This document shows positions 34,947 to 52,500 of a stretch of DNA of 64,000 nt, one piece after another (position 1 is the stretch's first letter; every line of letters starts with the position of its first letter). Source of the stretch: Acorus gramineus (lineage: Eukaryota; Streptophyta; Magnoliopsida; Acorales; Acoraceae); the NCBI GenBank assembly GCA_030737835.1, contig CM060850.1, forward strand, positions 28,809,716-28,873,715, read 5' to 3'. The translations under genes were made by a program, and so were the position numbers. A model generated the notes under the pieces. It did not search any database. It was not told the DNA's origin and was given only the letters and a program-made list of their open reading frames with translations.

Positions 34947-37640
34947 ATGGAGACGAAGGTGATGAACAGATCGGCCATGGAAGACATAACGGAGAGGCTC
35001 TCGTCCGTCGAAGGCCTCTACTTCCCTCGCTCCGTCCACACCGAGACCTCCGGCGACCCCTCTCGCCGGAAAGCCGTGCTCCTCGACCTCCTCTCCCGCG
35101 ACGCCGCCGTCTTCCTCGGTAACCCCCGACTCCACTCCCCCCCGCCCCCTTCTTTTTCTCCTCCAATTCCCGTCGATGGAAACCCCTTATCCGATCTTCC
35201 TCTCTCTGATTCAGAACGATACGGTTCGAATCTCTCCCTCGAAGAGCTCTGCGAGTTCGAGGCGCTGAAGGGCGACTACGAGGTCGGGTGGCACCTGAAC
35301 CGATTGAGGAGCCTCCAGAGCCCTACGTCGGAGGAGAAGCGGTTGCGGTCGTCGACGGTGAAGAACCGGCGGCGGGCGTTCATGGACGAGCTCGTCCGTG
35401 GCGGGGAGTACTTCTCGGAGGAGGCGATGAGGGAGAGGGAGCCGTATTTGCACTACGAGTGCGTTGGGAAGTTCCAGGATCCTTTCGGGAGGAGGATGTC
35501 TCGGCCCGGGGAGCGGTGGTCGGAGACGCTCATGCGGCGGGCCGAGGAGGCGATACTTGTTTCGAAGATTAGAGGGGAGCAGCAGAGGTTGGGGGTAGAT
35601 GAGAGAGAGTGGGTTGGGAATGAGAGGAGGGAGGAAGAAGAAGAAGAAGAAGAAGAAGAAGAAGAAAGCGAAGCGGAGGAGAGAATGGAGGAATCACTAC
35701 CTGCGAAGGTAACTGTAGTTTCTGATCATCCCAAATCAAAATTCTTGCTTGATTTGAAATAATTGTTTAATATGTGATTCAATGCTGTGATTACACTTGT
35801 TATGCTGAGATTTTTGTTGGGTGTCATAATTCATAATTCATATGCTTTCATTTCTGCTGTCAAAAAAAGTATTCATGCATCATGTTATCAATAAATAATT
35901 GGTAATTTTGATTGTCTGCTTATTATTTATTTGTGAAGTTTGGGTTTGTGTTCGAGCCTTCCCGAAAGAATTTGTTTTGTGTTCCTATTACTGGATTGCA
36001 GTTTTGTGGAAATGATGATTGAAGTGGAAATTTTACTTCCTTCAGCTATTCTATGAATCTATGGTTGCTGTTTCTTGATGTTGTCATTGTCCAAAGGATT
36101 TACTACTACTTAATTAAGAAACTTCCTACAACAGTGATGAATTCAGAAAATGATTGTTGATGAGGTATGGATGATAATGTCCCTCTCTGACTATGTTGCA
36201 CATTTCTAAAATGAATTCCTGGCATTGAGAGGTTTCTACATTTCTTATACTTCAGTGGAATGCTTATTGCTCAAGCAATGAGAGGTCGTGCTTCTGTATT
36301 TGAGGAATTCTTAAGCAATTGCTACCAACTTTTATTGGTATGGATTAGTTTAAGTAAAAGAAGAAGAAAAGAAGAAGCTCAGATGAAGTGAATAACAGAA
36401 ATCTAACCAAACATGCTTGGCTATAGATGATTATTAGTAGAAGCAGTAGTGGGATGGATTAACATGCCAGAAGGTATTCATTCACATGCCTGTTTACTGC
36501 TGTGTTTGTAAAACATGGAAAAACGGTTGTTCTAGTTATGAAAATCTCCATCCGTATTGAAGTATCAGAAGCGTCAGGACATAGTTTAAAGGAATTAATG
36601 CACCTTTTAGCAGAAAATGTAAACTATTGGCTGTGACAATGTCTATTAAGACTGAGTTCATGTCCTCTGTACTCTTGACAGTTGACACTAAATAAATTAC
36701 CTACTTCTGCTCTCTTAAGTTATTTGAACATTCTCTGAAATCCACAATGTAAGATAGAGGGAAACCGGGGAACTATTTTTCTGTTCACGCCCTTTGGCAC
36801 ATAATACTAATGTATTAATGTCTGCTGTACCAGAGTATATCAGTATATTTTGCAGAGTATATTCATGCTTCTTCATTTTATTTGTTGCTTCCCTTCGATA
36901 TAGCAATAGGATTGATTGCATCTTGTTATTGTGTGGGAAAACAAATATTCAAACATTATAGAAACAACAACCGCTTGAAATATTTTGTGTGCATATTAGA
37001 ATAAATCTGATGATGTTCACTGTGGACTTGCCTGAATCAAAGATGATGCCATCAGTTGGTCTAAACTCTGGACTGTAGCAAGTGATCGGGACCAATTCAT
37101 TCAGTGGAGACTGTGTCATCGTTTCTTTGTTTTTTTTCGTAGCCGGATTTGGTTGTGACTTGTGAGCTGATTGACCAGTGGGATATCTGTTTTTAGGGTC
37201 TTTCTTTGTAGTAGTAGTTATTGCTATCGTTCCAAAGAGTGTTTTTGTTGTATGGAGCCTATGTTGCAAGGTTTATATCCACTTTTGGATGACATCATCA
37301 TATCTACCTCAGTGGTTTGTGAATTTACCTTTAACACTGTTTACTATGTTTTCCATCATAAAAGAACTTATTTAATTTCCATTAACAGGGGCAGGCGGAG
37401 CATGATCCATGCAATGGCGCTCAGGCACCTTACAAAGAGTCCTTTGAGGGAGCACCACACATGGTGGGCCTGCAAGAACGGATGGAGCAATTCACTCACA
37501 TGATGCAACAAAAGTTTCTAGCAGGGGAAGACTCGCAGTACTTGGATTATTCCAAGATCGATGATAACGAGAGACTGGATGATCATTGGCAGAGGGAAGC
37601 AAATCATGATGCAGAAGAGAAGTACTTCGAAGAAGATTAG
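34947..37640 (+). CDS. CCDC97-like coiled-coil protein, 305 aa
   Basis: Exons 34947-35118, 35215-35708 and 37389-37640 give 305 residues. Diagnostic pieces in order: LLDLLSRDAAVFLERYGSNL (spanning the first splice), EFEALKGDYEVGWHLNRL, KNRRRAFMDEL, REPYLHYECVGKFQDPFGR, a poly-Glu run from a GAA microsatellite (35634-35665), and the C-terminal LQERMEQFTHMMQQKFLAGE with DYSKID and EEKYFEED. This is the CCDC97 (DUF2052) domain, a conserved eukaryotic family without an assigned enzyme activity; I believe human CCDC97 has been linked to the SF3B splicing complex but cannot check. The start is the ATG in GGCGATGG. The 96-bp first intron has no stop and keeps frame, so an unspliced reading also works (337 aa), but it splits a conserved block. 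Confidence 0.9.
35119..35214 (+). other. Short stop-free intron (exitron-like) in the CCDC97-like gene
   Basis: Donor CTCG|GTAACC, acceptor CTGATTCAG|AA. The length of 96 is divisible by three and there is no stop in frame. Retention would insert 32 Pro/Ser-rich residues between VFL and ERYGS. Removal restores the family block VFLERYG. The sequence is pyrimidine-rich, as expected of an intron. Confidence 0.8.
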
Positions 37641-40265
37641 GTCGAAACTCGGTGCTGCATTATGAACTTGCCGTAGTGTAGGTAATCCTGCATCTTGTAC
37701 CATCCCTAACCTCTTTTTATGATGCTTTATGTATATAGAGTAGTTTGCCAGTGTTGTATGGTATTCTCCTGCATGAGTTTTGTTATATGCAAAAATTTTT
37801 TAGCTCTACTTTGGCCATAGAAAAAGATTGATATATCCATACACTATGATAACGCAGTATATATTACTCTATCATAGTATATGGGATTGTCAAACAGGCT
37901 ACAAAACAGGTTAAGTGTATCAGTGCTCTATGCTTTAATATAAAAATATAGGTGTTGATGTACTTAGCCTGTCTAGCACAGAGACGGTCCCAATCGCCTA
38001 TACACCATTAATAAAATATATATATACTGTCCTGTTGCAGTATGTGATTCACTAGTGCAGCATATGAATATTATTATTATTTTTTTAAAAAAGAAATATG
38101 TATACTTCATATTTTGTAATAAATATATAAATCATTAAGATGGTTTAATTAGAAGAAAAAAAAGATTGAAATGTGGACTTTCTTGTCTTTTTAAGGTATC
38201 ATATGAAATAGATTTGAGGGGCTAAAGTTTTTAAGAATAATTAATTAATAATTGATAGTTGAATTTATAGTTTATACAGTGCATAACACAAAACGTAATT
38301 CATATATGTCTTAGAGTGGATTTGTTATATACGTATTTGTTTTAAAATAATTTATTGATACTTAGAATATCAAAATAATAATAAATCATACAAGATTTTT
38401 GAAAATCATTATAATGATGTTCTTCAGATAATGAAGACGTTAATTCACGTGACTAAGCAGTGGTGAAAATGGCTGAAAGGACATCATGAAAATGGCCTTT
38501 GCATGTGCGCTGTCATTATTAAAAAAACCAATTAAAATCCTCTGAAAGAACAGTGTTTGATGAACAGCATGATTGAGACCTCCCAGGTCAACTCTGGTTT
38601 TCAGTGCATCCGTCCATCAACCTTGATGCATGCGCCACCGTTGCTCCTAATATCAACGGCTCATCGTATATTGTAACTTATATATAACAAAGTATATAAT
38701 TATTATCACTTATATTCACCAGAGGGGTGTCTCTATGTTTGTATACCTTTTTTGAATTGGTTTGATATGCACTTTTTAATATGTATATATGTTTTCATCT
38801 TTATATTAAAAAAAAAATCTTCACAAAAAACACGTTTTAAACTCTAATCAGGTGAAAAAAAAAGACAATGAGGTGAAAAAAAAAGGCAATGAGGTGGACC
38901 TGAACGAAGTAAAGTGACGGATTTAAAAAACTATAAGAGGACCTAAATAAGAATTGTATTCTAAATCAAAAATAAAAATTGTGGTAGCTAATTTTTTATT
39001 TTTTATTTTTTAGAAAAAAGAATTGTATACCACGAGCGAGGGTGTGCTAAAAAGTCGAGAGCTAGTTTGATAATGGATTAAGATTATGAAGATAAATTGT
39101 TCTTATTTTAAATAACAAAAAATTCATCAAATTTGTTAATATTTATATTTATCAAAATTAGAACAAAAAATTGAGATAAATGCTATCTCAAGAATTAGGT
39201 GAAATAAAATATTTTCTATTTTTAAAATTAAGAGAATTGTTCGTAATTTATCTTAATTATTTTTTACACCCTTATCACGATTTAGATAAGTGTGCAAAAC
39301 ATAGGGTACTTATAAATAAATAAATAAATAAAACTGTCTCGTCCTACACCAAGAAAATCTGATGGCCAAAATATGAAGATCACAATAGCGTGATCCGTAG
39401 AGCGGGGATTACACTCACCGTAGGTGACTTTGTATAAAAAAAAAAAAAAAAAAAATCGATATTACTCCCTTAAAACTTATAAAAAATTTAAAAAAGGCCC
39501 ACATAAAATAAGTAAAAATCTCTATCTTTTGTCCTTATTAATGATTTTAGATCCCGAGTCAATATTCAATAAAATTTAAATCAGTCATTTTTATAACCGA
39601 AATACCTTTCAAATTTAAAAATATAATGAACACCCTTGTCACCTCTATTGAAAAGTCTCATACGATCAGAAAATCATATATTTCATTATAATGAATTTGA
39701 AATCATATCTAAAAAATCATTTAAGTGGTGTATTAAAACGATAATTTTTTAAAATTTATAGAGATTTTGGTGAATATGTTATATAATTTTTTTACTTAAT
39801 TTGTTATAGAATCTAATTTTAAAATTATAAAATGTATCATCTACTTAATCTTAAAATAAATTTAGAAGAAGAAATAATTGTTTTAGAATAATAAAGAATT
39901 ATTTATTTACTGATTATATAGAGATCATTTCTTTCGTAAGTTTTTAAAGAGATTTTCTTAAAAAGATATCACACTAATTTATCATATTAGATTAGGGTTA
40001 ATTAATTTTTATTACAATAAAAATTAAAATAAATATTAAGTAATTCGAGTGGATTGATCGATTTCACGTGATCTTATTCGATTTTCGTAAGTTTTTACGG
40101 AGCTATAACGATTTATACCTACAAAAAATATTTCGCTGAGTATTGTAGTCAATACACTTCGCCAGTATTCAGAGAGCCCGTGATTTCTATTTCTACCCCC
40201 AAAACTGCATCGAAATTACCATCTCTTACCCTTCCCATCCTTCTCTTCCATCGAAGCCGAAAGAT
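37641..40265. other. Intergenic between CCDC97-like and CK2-beta genes
   Basis: AT-rich. It holds a small hairpin element (37838-37883) and a doubled GGTGAAAAAAAAAGNCAATG unit near 38852-38896. At 39060-39120, GAGCTAGTTTGATAATGGAT resembles the end of the Tourist-like MITE at 28484, without a clear second end. No gene is visible. Confidence 0.4.
37838..37883. repeat. Small hairpin element, copy 1
   Basis: CATACACTATGATA pairs with TATCATAGTATATG (one mismatch) around an AACGCAGTATATATTACTC loop. A near-identical hairpin lies at 61350-61395. Confidence 0.75.
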
Positions 40266-40437
40266 AGAGAGAGAGAGAGAGAGTGACGTTCCTCCATCCC
40301 TCCCTCTCCACTCTCTCTCCTCCCCTTCCCTTTAAAGCAAACCCTAACCCCAGATTCCCCCCCCCTCTCGCTCGTACCGGAAATCTAGGGTTTCGTTTGG
40401 TCCTTCATGCGCGGGGGATTCGTCGGTTCTGAGAGAC
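40266..40437 (+). promoter_or_regulatory. 5' leader of the CK2-beta gene with GA tract and telo-boxes
   Basis: An (AG)n run (40266-40283), a CT-rich stretch, then AAACCCTAA (40339-40347) and CTAGGGTTT (40385-40393) lead to the ATG at 40438. No clear TATA box. Such leaders are common for constitutive plant genes. Confidence 0.5.
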
Positions 40438-45856
<5,419 letters not shown>

Positions 45857-48800
45857 AGCAGAGTTACATGCTGGGGGAAGAGCTCAGGTTCGGTGGCCCG
45901 TCCTTGTGTATTATTTAACCAGTTCGCTTCACCTCGTGAAATATATATGCCATTCAAGAGTTTGGTCGCCAACCCCCAACACTCCCCCCCCCAAAAAAAA
46001 AAAAAAAAACGAAAAAAAAAAAGAGACTATCACCTCTTCTATACACCAGTGAAATCAAAATGCTTGAGAAGAGATTTACCTATCAAGCTATTATTTTTGT
46101 TCTCTTTTTTTTCTTTTTCCCTTCTCTGTTGTATTCAGAGAACTGTGTGTAAGCTTTTCCAAGGTTTCAGAATTGATTAATGCCTTAGCATGAATGAGGT
46201 TGCATGATTTTTTTTCCTTTTTCTGATGTTTGCTATATCATGGGGGGAGATGAAGCCATCACCCTCCAAGCTTAACTGGCCATTCTTTTTCTTGATTATT
46301 CATAAAATTAAAAATGATATGTAGATTTGTCATGTTTGTGAAAATTTATGCCAGTTTTTCCATTACCTTCAGTTACATGTTTTAGTCCTGTGGTATCTGT
46401 CATATCCGCACTATTTATTTATTTATTGGTCTTTACTGTGTTATCTATCAGGCATATTGCTGTGACTGGGTCACCTTGGTAATTTGTTTACCATCTCAAC
46501 TTAAACAACTAAGAGAGCATGACATCTCTTTGTCTTGTCCCCTTTATATGATTTATATATGATTTGACTTACCTTGGAGATGAGGACAATTTTGTTGATG
46601 GTATGATGGGGAGGGATATGAAAGCAAAAGCCTGTTTCATAATTATCATTTATTTAGTTCTGGAGGTTTAGTCTCTTCACTATTTTTCTTTTCTTTGAAT
46701 TATTGTGTATATATTTTATTTTTCATCCTCATCTCAAGATGGGCCCTTCCTTTCTACATCATGGGATGTTAACCTTGCTCATTTGTTGTTTGTAGCGCCT
46801 GATGCACCAATTATCTTAATTGTCTTATTTGCCATATCTGACTACGTCACAAGCCATAACCCTGTCTTGTGTCCATCAGTGGTGAAGTTGTCTTAAATCT
46901 TGATTATCTGTTTGGACCACATCAGATTAATTTATCAAGTGTGTTGCATTTTTTAATGATCCGGTAAAGGCATGGACAACTTTTGAAGTTGGAGTATCGG
47001 AACCATCATAATGCCTACTTTTTCTGGATGTTTTATCATTTCTGTTAAAAGTATCAGCATGAGTCCTACCATTCAAATTCTGAATGATGTGCAGAACAGT
47101 GCAGTTATTTCTCTGGAGTTCTTTATAAGATATATGTTTCTCTTGAGTACTTTGTAGTATTTTTAATTGAAGGCTTTGTCGTCTGGTCATTCATGTTCAT
47201 AATTCATGTGGGGTAGAAACCAAATGATTATGTGCATGGACTTGGAGAAAGGGTTTTGTTGCCACAAAAGGTGCAAAAGGTGGTTCCACTTATATCTTCA
47301 CATCATCATCAACTGTTCTTCACTGGGCTCCATGGTGGAACAAGTTGAGGATACACCTTCTCTCTCTCTCTCTCTCTCAATGATCCATCCATTTTTTACA
47401 ATGAGATGAGAATGTGTAGCTATGTATGCCATGAGCCCTAAAATCCACATCCTTCTGATATTAGGATAAGTTATCCCAATTTTTAGATTTAGATATGTAG
47501 TTAGTTATCATATATTACATCCAACAGTAAATGAGGATGACAAATTTTTGGATATATGCAGAATGTTATAAATTCAAAAATTTAAAGAGAAGTGTATTAA
47601 AATTATAATATTAAGTAAGTCTTATTTTTTCATTTAAACTTAGTTTAAATAAGTTTTAATATCGATAAGGTCAATAATAAATTTGGCTTGATTTAGGATC
47701 AGTTTGATGATTTGGCATAGACCGAGAATTGAAATCCAGTTCTGATAGACTTTACCCAAAAAAAAAAAAAATGATATGGATTATTCAAAGAATTGAATGA
47801 TTTCTAAAAATGAGAATAAAAACATTGAATGTATATATATTCATATTATATGGACAGATGAGCTTATATTCCATTCATTCCATTGATGGGCCTGAAATCA
47901 CAAGGTACCATCCATGTACGGATGAGTTGTGATTCTTTAAAACATAAATGTCCAATCAAAGTGTATGGTCGGCACCATTAACAACTCCCGTATCAAATGC
48001 ACTCATTCAATTCGAATGCGTCCCATTCGGGAAAAAATAAAACGAAATTTCATTGATACTTCCACGCGGCGGATGATGGTTGGTGCCACGTGGAGGGTCA
48101 GCGGTGGTCAGTGTTCTCGGAGAAGCCGCGGTTTTTGGTTGTTTTGGAACGGGTCTTCTGATGCCGCCTCTCGGCCCAGAAAAAGGAAAGTATATTATTG
48201 CCCCTCCGGTTTCTCATTATTACTGTCATTGGTACTCAATAGAATATTACAAATTGGTACTCCCAAACATTAATAATTTCATGTAAGTCCTTAAAAACTC
48301 TTGTACTTTTTTATGTCAAGAGATGTTCACACTAACTTTAACCCATACCATAAAATGATTATGTTATCTATAATTTTTTTACATTTTTCAAACAGTACTT
48401 CTATGGGAATAAAGAAACATAGAAATCTTATAGGGGTAATTACATGATGACGGAACATTCTGCCAAGTTTGGATGAAAATTCAATATAATGCTGATAATT
48501 GGATTTTTGTAAATTTTTAAGGATTTTTACGTCTACTCTAACTTTAACATAGATTTATATGAGAGTACCTCGTGTCTACAGAGATGTAGATGCCTTGAAC
48601 TTTAGAAATTGAGGTGCAATCCCAACAACGAGGTCCATCTACTTCAATAATCAATGTATATATTTATATATTTCGTTAATGTTTTATTCATGTTTACAAT
48701 CAAATGGGTTAGGAATATGGCATTATTCACAAAACTTACGTTGAATTGGGAAGAGCTGCTATTCTACTTCAATAGGAATAAGATTGGCTGTTGATATTTG

Positions 48801-49461
48801 GATTTTGGCAATTTTCGTATATAATAATGCAAATTATTGGGGGGAATATGGTCGGCTTGAGTGGAACTATTTTTTGTACTTTGAAAAAAAAACATGAACT
48901 CATTTTTCAATTATTGTGTGAGAATCTCACGTAATCTTGAATATGATAAGACACAATATGATAACTCTTGCAAAGCAATTAAATATATTATATATAAATT
49001 TGTTCTCATCTGAGTTCTAATAACTGTCAAAGTGCCGTATTCATGTGGGTTACAACATATTATTATTATTATTGTTATTATTTTAAGTGAATATCAAATG
49101 CATTTGACATGTAAAAATAAAAATAGTTCTGGTTAACAAAAAGAATTTGGGAGCAGATAATTTTATCTAAATTGAAGGACCAGAGTTAACATATGATTTC
49201 AAAGTTATTTAATTAAGTGAAACAGTAAAACGAGAATAATGAATGTTAATTTTTTTTAAATTAATTTAATAATACACTGTTGTCTCACTCTCATTATCAC
49301 AAGTTTAAGGGCGGGTAAGTACAAAAATGTAATTATATCCAAATTCACTCCCAACCCGGTAATTCCACGTCTGACAAAACCCTCTCTCTCTCCTCACCAT
49401 CGATTAATACGATCCCAATTTTTTTAATAACAAAAGAAAACAAAATAAAAAAAAGACCGAG

Positions 49462-49464
<3 letters not shown>
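45857..49464. other. CK2-beta 3' region and long intergenic stretch
   Basis: No further gene recognised. It includes the CK2-beta 3' UTR, a C/A homopolymer block (45984-46022), a CT run (47361-47378) and AT-rich DNA. A GC-richer island at about 48000-48180 carries a perfect G-box (48086-48093) but no following gene. Confidence 0.4.
48086..48093. promoter_or_regulatory. Orphan G-box CCACGTGG
   Basis: Palindromic bZIP/bHLH site (GCCACGTGGA) in a GC-rich island, about 1.45 kb upstream of the MORN gene ATG. It could be a distal element of that gene or part of a decayed promoter. No direct support. Confidence 0.3.

Positions 49465-49496
<32 letters not shown>
49465..49496. repeat. (GA)n tract in the MORN gene leader
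   Basis: About 16 GA units, 40 bases upstream of the ATG. GA/CT tracts in leaders are frequent in plant promoters and can bind GAGA-type (BPC) factors. Confidence 0.85.
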
Positions 49497-49498
<2 letters not shown>

Positions 49499-49533
49499 CT
49501 TGGGATCGATGAAGAAGAAGAAGCAGTGATTAA

Positions 49534-52500
49534 ATGCATCAAAAGCGATCGGAACCCCAGATCGGAATTGAATCGACCACCACCGGCGTCTCTTCCGATT
49601 ATTCCAAGCATCCCCTCCAACCCCACCACCACCACCACCATGACCTCTATCCCTCCACCCCCCACAAACGACCCACGATGACCCCACCACCTCCTCCTCC
49701 TCCTCCCCCTCATCGCAACCCCTCCTTCTCCTCCCTCAACCGCCGAAACCACCACCAACCCCCTAACCCCACTCCCCCCTCTCCCCCTCTCTTCCCCTTC
49801 TCCGCCAGATCCGCCCTCCGCCTCCTCCTCCGCCGCCTCCGCCTCCGTCTTCGCCTCCTCCTCCTCCTCTCCTTCCCCTCCCTCTACCTCTTCCTCCTCT
49901 CCCCCCGCCGCCGCCCCCTCCTCCTCGACTTCCTCTCCGCCGCCGCCTTCTCCGCCGCCCTCCTCCTCCTCCTCCTCTCCCTCCGCCTCCTCTCCATTCC
50001 ATCCCTCCGCCTCCTCCGCCTCGTCCCCTCCAAGCTCCTCCCCACCACTGCCCCCTCCGCCGCCGCCCCCCGACGCCCGGTGCTCTGGTCGATTGGGGGG
50101 AACAAGGGGAAGTCGGAGAAGAGGCCGATGTCGGGGTGTTCGGTGCAGGTGTACAGCAACGGCGACGTTTATGAGGGGGAGTTTCATAAGGGGAAGTGTT
50201 CGGGGAGTGGGGTTTACTATTACTATATGAGTGGGAGGTACGAGGGGGATTGGGTGGATGATAAGTATGATGGGTTTGGGGTGGAGACTTGGGCGAGGGG
50301 GAGTAGGTATCGGGGGCAGTACCGGCAGGGGCTCCGGCATGGGTATGGGGTCTATAGGTTTTATACGGGGGATGTTTACGCCGGGGAGTGGTCGAGCGGG
50401 CAGAGTCATGGGTGCGGTACGCATACGTGTGAGGATGGGAGTCGTTATGTTGGGGAGTTCAAGTGGGGGGTCAAGCATGGCCTTGGGCACTACCATTTCA
50501 GGTAAAAGAAGAAAAAGAGGGGGAACGATTGGGTCTTTTGATTGAATTTTGGGGGTTTTGTTTGGTAGTTGTGTTCTTTTTTGCATAGTTATGTAGAAAT
50601 CTGGTAAAATTAATAACAGTCTTGCATATTCTGTTACTAATTAACATTGTATTAGAGATCTGTTCATGTTATGAACTTAGTTGGTTTTATGTATCGGGTT
50701 CATTGCATTGATTGAAAATGCATGAAGTTGTGATATAGGGTTATCTTTAAACTTTTAGGTATTCTATAAATTCTAGGCATTGGTTATTTCCTCTGGGCAA
50801 TACTCCTGTAAGCATAAGAATTTTTCTGGTTTGGCTATATGGAAGATTGGAAGTCCCCCGATGTATGTATAGAAAATAAGGCATTATATGAGCTCCTTAT
50901 CTGGGGTTTTGATGGATTTTTGCTAATCCAACTTATAGAAAATAAGGCATTATATGAGTTCAGGGATTTTGTCTACTGGATTCTTATTAGTGGATCTTAT
51001 AGATTCTTTGGTTATTGAATTTAGCTTGGAAAGGTTCTTTGTTTGAAGATTTGTTTGCTATCTGTCATGCAACAGCCCCCTATATTTCTTCTTCGTCTTC
51101 CGAGTTGTCTGTTTAAGTGCTCAGGCAGCACATATTCATCAGATTGTTCTTATTTAAATTTTTGGCTATGAGGGTGATAGAGATTGATGAAAATGCTTCA
51201 AGTAGAATAAAGGTAAGAAGAAGTATTATGTGTCTTTAGGTTGTTGGTGTAAGTAATAACAATTGAAATTTCATAGGACAGTGATTAGGTCCAGCTATAT
51301 ATGGAGGGTTTCTAAAAAGGAACACGAATATATGTTCATATGTTGCAAAAATATGGATGCTGAGGTGGACATGTTGCAAAACTAGGTAGGATAACCAAAA
51401 AATATAGGTGTACTAAATGAACCTTTGTGGTAGCTTCTCTAGGGAATAAAATACCAGAACCTTGTTGTAGATGATGGATTGACTATATGTTTTGGAGTAC
51501 ACATCATCCAAAGTGAATTCTACCATCCTATTCTTATTACTCGTCTTTTTTTACCACCTGATTCTTGTTGCTCTCCCAGAGCCTTTTGTTTATGCTCCTT
51601 GATTTTTTTTGTTAAACTCGAGTTAAATGAAGGCCCGTGGGTTAGGAAGCATTTTCAAAATATTTTATCAGAGCTAAAGGATATTTAGAGCTGGGCATCG
51701 TTAATACTGTTGAAATCTATGGAAATTTTCACTTTGGCTGATTGATAGCTTTCGGGAAAATGACAACTGGTCATGAAGGAAAAAATTAACATGAACGGAT
51801 ACGAGAGTGATGATTGGTTTGAATGATGCGCCATTGCTCTTCTAGTTGAGCTTTTACCTTGTGCATAGATTGAATGAGCAGTTAACCTTTGCATGCCAGT
51901 TTTTCATGACAAGTGCATTGTGTTTTACATAAACACGACAACAAAGCCTTTATCCCAAAATTAGTTTATTTGTTCACCTCATCTTAAATCATGTAGTATG
52001 ATACAGGCTGAAAGGTTATGAGAAGGGTTGGTTGAATCATAAGAAAATCCATCTCCTGAGCATGTGATTGGAAGCAGCTCCTGGCATAATGAATCACAAT
52101 CTAATAGGAAACTGCTGCAAAAGCCACTGAGATTCTGTTAGTGACAGCCACAAAAATTTTGAATCTTTATGTGCCCCTCCCATGAAACAATGTGTTTTGT
52201 TTGGCCTACCATAGATCTATAATTATAGGTGGTCATTCATGTAGAACAAGGATTTGTTCAGTTAAGACTTGACAAGAACACATCATTAGCACGGAATATT
52301 TGACTGCACTAAAAGATGGATGGTGATTAGAATATTACTGTATTCCTTGGCTGACAAGCCAAGCATGTCAAGGACTGTGAGTACATTTACTGAACTGAAG
52401 TGGCCATTTTCAGTTTTCTTCTTCTTTATACGAAATTTATGGATATGTAAAAAATGTAAGGCTTAATTCTGTCAGAACAGAATATAGTACCCAATATCTT

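Noticed and set aside
35634-35665. GAA repeat as a disease-like expansion or intergenic microsatellite
   Set aside because: It is in frame and encodes the poly-Glu run of the CCDC97-like protein.
49345-50586. Antisense 413-residue ORF opposite the MORN gene first exon
   Set aside because: It mirrors GC-rich low-complexity sequence (poly-Gly/Glu, Pro runs). The sense strand encodes clear MORN repeats.
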